Positions 15,117 to 18,184 of a stretch of DNA of 18,184 nucleotides are shown here, piece by piece. Made by a program: the position numbers and the translations under genes. Every line of letters starts with the position of its first letter. The first letter of the stretch is position 1. The notes under the pieces are model-generated. The model saw only the letters and a program-made list of their open reading frames with translations. It was not told the DNA's origin and ran no database searches. Origin of the DNA: Labilithrix sp. (GTDB lineage Bacteria; Myxococcota; Polyangia; Polyangiales; Polyangiaceae); assembly GCA_028287035.1 (NCBI GenBank), contig JAQBQL010000250.1, positions 1-18,184 on the forward strand, given 5' to 3'.

Positions 15117-15392
15117 GAGACTCGGGATCACGAAGGACCCCGCGATGGAACGACATGGAGCACGCGCCGGACCCCCCCGGGTGTCGATGATCCATGCGGT
15201 TCACGCTTTCGTCATTACCCCCAGGGGGGGCGTACCCGTACATACCTCGTTCGCGGCGCCGGCGCTCCGGCCCGAACACTTTGACATGATGCGTCGGTCC
15301 GCGCCGCTGCCTTGCCATCGCACGGCGAGAAACGCACGGGGCTGTGTCACACTCCGGAAGGCCAGGGCGACGCCCTCCTCGTGCACGCCCCC
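15117..15392. promoter_or_regulatory. Divergent intergenic region between kinase and sigma factor genes
   Basis: About 275 nt without a supported gene. It contains a C7 run (15172-15178), a palindromic CCCCC-A-GGGGG core with a G7 run (15218-15230), a GTACCCGTAC element (15232-15241) and TTGACA on the plus strand at 15281-15286. The last has no matching -10 box at 17 bp. AGGGC-GAC-GCCCT (15364-15376) can form a small hairpin in the leader of the sigma factor gene. Both promoters must be here, but I cannot place them. Confidence 0.4.
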
Positions 15393-16358
15393 ATGACCTC
15401 CGCCGCGAAGCCCGCCCCGTTCGTCATCGGTCCCGAGCTCCGCGGCGCCCTCGTCGCGATGGTCCGGAGGCGTGTTCCCGAGAGCGAGGTCGAGGACATC
15501 GTCCAGACCGCCCTCGCCGAGGCCTTCGAGTCGCCGCACGCGCCGACCGACCCCGAGTCGCTCCGACGGTGGATCTTCGGAGTCGCCAAGAACAAGGTCG
15601 TCGACTACCACCGGCGCGCCGGGCGCGAGAGCTTCGACGTCCCCGACGTCGCTGGGGCGCCTGCTCCGCACGCCGAGGCGGACCTGCTCCGCTGGGCCGA
15701 GCGGCACCTCCCGCAGGGTAGCGAGAACCAGAAGACCCTCGACTGGATGCTGCGCGAGGGCGAGGGCGAGAAGCTCGAGTCCATCGCCGAGTCCGAGAAG
15801 CTACCGCCCCCGCGCGTGCGGCAACGCGTGAGCCGCCTCCGCCGGCACTTCAAGGAAAACTGGCAGAAGGAGGTCGCGCTGCTCGCCGCGGTGGGCGTCA
15901 TCGTCAGCGGCCTCGTGCTCTACCTGCGGCGCTCCGAAGCGCCGGAGCCGATCACGCGCGAGATGGTCGACCCGCGCGCCGAGCCCCTCCGCAGGGATGC
16001 GCTCGCGCGGTGCGCGGCCAGCGACTGGACCCCGTGCGTCGAGGGCCTCGACGCGGCGAAGCGTCTCGACCCGGCGGGCGACGCCCGCCCCGAGGTGCAG
16101 CAGGCGCGCGAGGCCGCAGAGGCGGCCCGGAAGGAGCCGCCGCCGCCTCCCTCGGCGACCCCCACGATCGTGACTCCTCCTCCGGAGCCTTCGGCCCCGC
16201 CGAAGCCGCGTCCGACGCCTGCGCCGTCGAGCACCGAGGCGCCGCCGTTGCCGAGCAAGCCGCTGGGCAAGACGATCGGCTCGGACCTGGGGAGTGACAT
16301 GCCCGGCTCGTTCCCGGAGGCGCCGCGCGCGTCCAAGGGGGGCGGGAAGAAGAAGTAG
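15393..16358 (+). CDS. ECF-like sigma factor fused to a transmembrane anchor and Pro-rich tail
   Basis: 321 aa from the ATG at 15393; the open frame continues upstream to 15312 but that part has no sigma similarity. Residues ~14-85 resemble sigma region 2 ('VEDIVQTALAEAFES', then 'RRWIFGVAKNKVVDYHRR', the usual 'WLFGIARN.. DY.RR' pattern). Residues ~112-158 resemble region 4, with a helix-turn-helix ending 'RVRQRVSRLRRHFKENW'. Directly after is a single transmembrane helix (161-178), then a domain 'RCAASDWTPCVEGLDAAKRLDPAGD' type (206-230) and a Pro-rich tail (248-300) ending in Lys. Region 4 keeps only a weak match, so promoter binding is not assured. The cytoplasmic sigma part would be membrane-tethered, with the Cys-containing tail outside. 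No anti-sigma gene is adjacent. The anchor may replace it. The downstream lipoprotein gene starts 29 nt later, perhaps in the same transcript. Confidence 0.82.
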   Translation: MTSAAKPAPFVIGPELRGALVAMVRRRVPESEVEDIVQTALAEAFESPHAPTDPESLRRWIFGVAKNKVVDYHRRAGRESFDVPDVAGAPAPHAEADLLRWAERHLPQGSENQKTLDWMLREGEGEKLESIAESEKLPPPRVRQRVSRLRRHFKENWQKEVALLAAVGVIVSGLVLYLRRSEAPEPITREMVDPRAEPLRRDALARCAASDWTPCVEGLDAAKRLDPAGDARPEVQQAREAAEAARKEPPPPPSATPTIVTPPPEPSAPPKPRPTPAPSSTEAPPLPSKPLGKTIGSDLGSDMPGSFPEAPRASKGGGKKK

Positions 16359-16387
16359 CTCGGGCGGCGCCGTGCTAGCTCAATAGC

Positions 16388-17872
16388 GTGAGATCTCCCA
16401 TCGCCGGCGTCGCGTCGTGGCTGGGCGTCGCCTCCTCCGTGCTCGTCGCGACGGCCCTGCTGATCGGCGGGTGCTCGTCCGACCCCGCGGCGCCGCCGGC
16501 CGACTTCTGCGGGGTGGCACGGTCGTCGAACCTGTCGTGCGCGGAGCCGACCGACTGCGATGCGACGTTCGGCACGACGTGCGCGTCCTTGCCGAAGGTG
16601 CTGTCCGGGTCGGCCATGACTGCCGCGAAGGACTGCCTCGACTCCGGCGTCTGCGGCGTCGCCTCGTGCCTCTCGCGCTCGGCGAAGGGCGCCGTTCCCG
16701 GCGCTGCCCACGCGCAGCTCGCGGCCGACTTCTGCGCGGTGTGCGCGCCGACGCTGGAGGGGTGCGAGGCCAACTTCTACAAGCGCGCCGCCAAGGGTGC
16801 CGGGCTGCTCGTCCTCCCTTACTCGGATGCGATCATCGCCGAGATCGATGCAAGCTGCACGGCGGAGCCCGGCTGCCAGGCGAAGTTCCAGGTCTGTGCC
16901 GCCGGCGTGGTCGAGGAGTCGCTCGGCGCCGACGTGGACGCCGAGACGGCGCGCTGCCTCGTCGACGGCTTCAACCAGGACACGACGGAGACCCCGCTCG
17001 GCCCCGACGGCAAGCCGCTCGTCGTGACCTGCACGCCGGCGAACTGCGACGGCTGCTGCCGCGAGGACAAGTGCGAGACCGGCGACGTCGTCACCGGCTG
17101 CGGCGCCGGCGCGGCGGCCTGCGAGATCTGCTCGGGGGCGCAGGAGTGCCTCGCCGGCAAGTGCAAGGAGCCGTGCGGCCCGAACAACTGCGCCGGCTGC
17201 TGCGACGGTGACACGTGCGTCGACGGCACCACCACCGCGCTGTGCGGTGAGCGCGGCGGCGCCTGCACGAAGTGCACGGGCACCTTCACGTGCTCGAACC
17301 ACGCGTGCGTCGACAGCTCCTGCGTCGCGACGTGCACGTCCGGCTGCTGCACCGCGGCCGGTTGCCAGACCGGTAACACCGTCGCCGCCTGCGGTACCGG
17401 CGGCGAGGCCTGCATCGCCTGCGGAGCGGGCCGCACGTGCAACAGCGCGAGCTGCACGCTCGACACCACCTCGCTGTGGGACGTCTACATCTCGTTCGCG
17501 GTCCTCCCGAACGTCGACAAGAAGGGCGCCACCTGGGACCTCCTGAAGGGCGCGCCCGACCCCTATCTCTTCGTGTTCACGAGCCAGGGCGCGGTCAGCC
17601 ACTCCGGCGTCACGACCACGAAGACCGACAGCACCGTGCCCTTCTGGGCCGAGACACCGGTGAAGAGCGTGAAGGCGAGCGAGCTCCTCGAGAACCTCTC
17701 GATCGAGATCTGGGACTACGACGAGACCAACAACGACGACTTCATCGGCGGCTGCAAGATTCCGCTGACGGCGTCGCAGTTCGATGGATCGCTGCAGGAG
17801 GTCGACTGCGCGGCGAGCGCGAGCGGCGTCCCCGTCACCGTCGACTATCGGATCAACGCGCACACGCCGTGA
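16388..17872 (+). CDS. Cys-rich lipoprotein with three Cys-block repeats and a C2-like domain
   Basis: 494 aa from the GTG at 16388. A hydrophobic signal peptide (12-27) ends in the lipobox-like LIGGC, giving lipidation at C29. Residues 40-200 form a Cys-containing domain that includes 'CAVCAPTLEGCEANFY' (116-131). Three tandem blocks follow at ~215-259, 263-307 and 312-356 with the pattern C..CC....C..G.....CG.....C..C.....C....C, likely disulfide-stapled. The C-terminal domain (363-490) has the calcium-site layout of C2 domains: D384 and D391 in 'DLLKGAPDPYLFV', and D443, D445 and D451 in 'WDYDETNNDDFIG'. Thus an exported, membrane-anchored protein could bind Ca2+ and perhaps membrane lipids or polysaccharide. 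Such Cys-repeat lipoproteins are frequent in myxobacteria. Calcium binding is inferred from residue spacing. It follows the membrane-tethered sigma factor and may be its product-side partner. Confidence 0.85.
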   Translation: MRSPIAGVASWLGVASSVLVATALLIGGCSSDPAAPPADFCGVARSSNLSCAEPTDCDATFGTTCASLPKVLSGSAMTAAKDCLDSGVCGVASCLSRSAKGAVPGAAHAQLAADFCAVCAPTLEGCEANFYKRAAKGAGLLVLPYSDAIIAEIDASCTAEPGCQAKFQVCAAGVVEESLGADVDAETARCLVDGFNQDTTETPLGPDGKPLVVTCTPANCDGCCREDKCETGDVVTGCGAGAAACEICSGAQECLAGKCKEPCGPNNCAGCCDGDTCVDGTTTALCGERGGACTKCTGTFTCSNHACVDSSCVATCTSGCCTAAGCQTGNTVAACGTGGEACIACGAGRTCNSASCTLDTTSLWDVYISFAVLPNVDKKGATWDLLKGAPDPYLFVFTSQGAVSHSGVTTTKTDSTVPFWAETPVKSVKASELLENLSIEIWDYDETNNDDFIGGCKIPLTASQFDGSLQEVDCAASASGVPVTVDYRINAHTP

Positions 17873-17876
17873 GCGG

Positions 17877-17930
17877 CCGCCGGATCCAGATCATGGCGCG
17901 TTGACCGCGGATCGCGGCGGGATCCGGCGG
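17877..17930. terminator. Nested inverted repeat after the lipoprotein gene (possible terminator)
   Basis: Five bases after the TGA, an 11-bp perfect inverted repeat (CCGCCGGATCC at 17877-17887, GGATCCGGCGG at 17920-17930) encloses a second hairpin, CCGCG-GAT-CGCGG (17905-17917). No T-tract follows on either strand, so an intrinsic terminator of standard type is not shown. A processing or 3'-end-stabilising structure fits equally well. Confidence 0.4.
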
Positions 17931-17937
17931 GCGCGAG

Positions 17938-17954
17938 GCGTGCAACATGCACGC
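17938..17954 (+). promoter_or_regulatory. Perfect 7-bp hairpin/palindrome just before a lipoprotein start
   Basis: GCGTGCA-ACA-TGCACGC forms a 7-bp stem with a 3-nt loop, ending 2 nt before the ATG at 17957. It occupies the place of a ribosome binding site; the nearest GAGG (17935-17938) is 18 nt from the start. It may be an operator for a dimeric regulator or an RNA structure limiting translation. Confidence 0.4.
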
Positions 17955-17956
17955 GC

Positions 17957-18184
17957 ATGAAGACGGCCAATTGCGTGCTCCTCACCAGCCTTGCCTCGGT
18001 CATCGCGCTCGGCGTGAGCATCGGATGCTCGGCGCCCGCACCCCAGGACGACGACCTCGGCGGCAGCGAGAACAACAGCACCTCGAAGAAGAAGGGCGAG
18101 GGCGACGACAGCGCGAGCCTTCCGCCCTCGTCGACGGGGTCCGGCACGAGCACGCCGGCCCCGGCGCCGCCGCCGCCGCCCGCG
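17957..18184 (+). CDS. Lipoprotein, N-terminal part (3' truncated by window end)
   Basis: 76 codons are visible from the ATG at 17957, still open at the right edge. A Lys-containing n-region and hydrophobic core (7-20) lead to a lipobox-like VSIGC, with the lipidated Cys at residue 24. The mature start is low-complexity: Asp-rich (31-33), then Asn/Ser/Lys/Gly and a Ser/Pro/Ala run ending in consecutive prolines. This is the usual spacer that holds an exported domain away from the membrane, so the functional domain lies beyond the window. No family can be assigned. It follows the Cys-rich C2 lipoprotein in the same direction, with 84 nt between carrying two inverted repeats. Confidence 0.7.
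   Translation, partial: MKTANCVLLTSLASVIALGVSIGCSAPAPQDDDLGGSENNSTSKKKGEGDDSASLPPSSTGSGTSTPAPAPPPPPA

Noticed and set aside
15281..15286. TTGACA as a sigma70 -35 box for the sigma factor gene
   Set aside because: At 17 bp spacing the sequence is CCGCTG, which is not a -10 box.
15920..17863. A 647-codon minus-strand open frame opposite the sigma factor and Cys-rich lipoprotein
   Set aside because: Low-complexity Arg/Ala/Val sequence. The plus strand has a signal peptide, Cys blocks and a C2-like domain.

Overview
The window is very GC-rich, densely coded chromosomal DNA. It looks like a myxobacterium (delta-proteobacterial lineage, Polyangiales-like). The evidence is the roughly 70% GC with GC-ending codons, a PilZ protein, a sigma factor carrying a membrane anchor and Pro-rich tail, and a lipoprotein with repeated Cys-rich blocks. 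This placement is inference from gene style; no rRNA or other marker is present. I see no tRNA, rRNA, CRISPR array, insertion sequence or integrase.

Layout. (1) 1-1138 (+) is the C-terminal part of a GT-C type membrane glycosyltransferase cut by the left edge. (2) 1149-12837 is one uninterrupted minus-strand run of eight genes, read right to left: an acetoacetate-decarboxylase-fold protein, an FAD oxidoreductase with a Rieske domain inside it, SrfB, an unknown 220-aa protein, a single-pass acidic membrane protein (candidate SrfA counterpart), SrfC, a Sel1-repeat polytopic membrane protein and a PilZ protein. Two junctions are ATGA overlaps. All others are 4-27 nt apart except a 125-nt gap before the PilZ gene. 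(3) 12838-12916 is a compact, AT-richer divergent regulatory region. (4) 12917-13594 (+) is an uncharacterised protein. (5) 13599-15116 (-) is an orphan 7-TM histidine kinase. (6) 15117-15392 is a second divergent intergenic region. (7) 15393-16358 (+) is an ECF-like sigma factor tethered to the membrane. (8) 16388-17872 (+) is a Cys-rich lipoprotein with a C-terminal C2-like domain. (9) 17957-18184 (+) is the start of another lipoprotein running off the right edge.

The centre of interest is the five-gene srfB/srfC block (1739-10294). SrfB shows the nucleotide-binding signatures of the actin/Hsp70 ATPase fold, and SrfC shows the G1, G3 and G4 motifs of a P-loop GTPase. They are packed with two membrane proteins and one unknown soluble protein. 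This suggests a membrane-associated machine driven by two NTPases. The 'virulence factor' family name comes from Salmonella, and nothing here shows a virulence role. Upstream, the decarboxylase-fold/Rieske-flavoprotein pair looks like a redox pathway for a lipid, terpenoid or keto-acid substrate. It is joined to srfB by a 27-nt gap that is almost wholly a hairpin.
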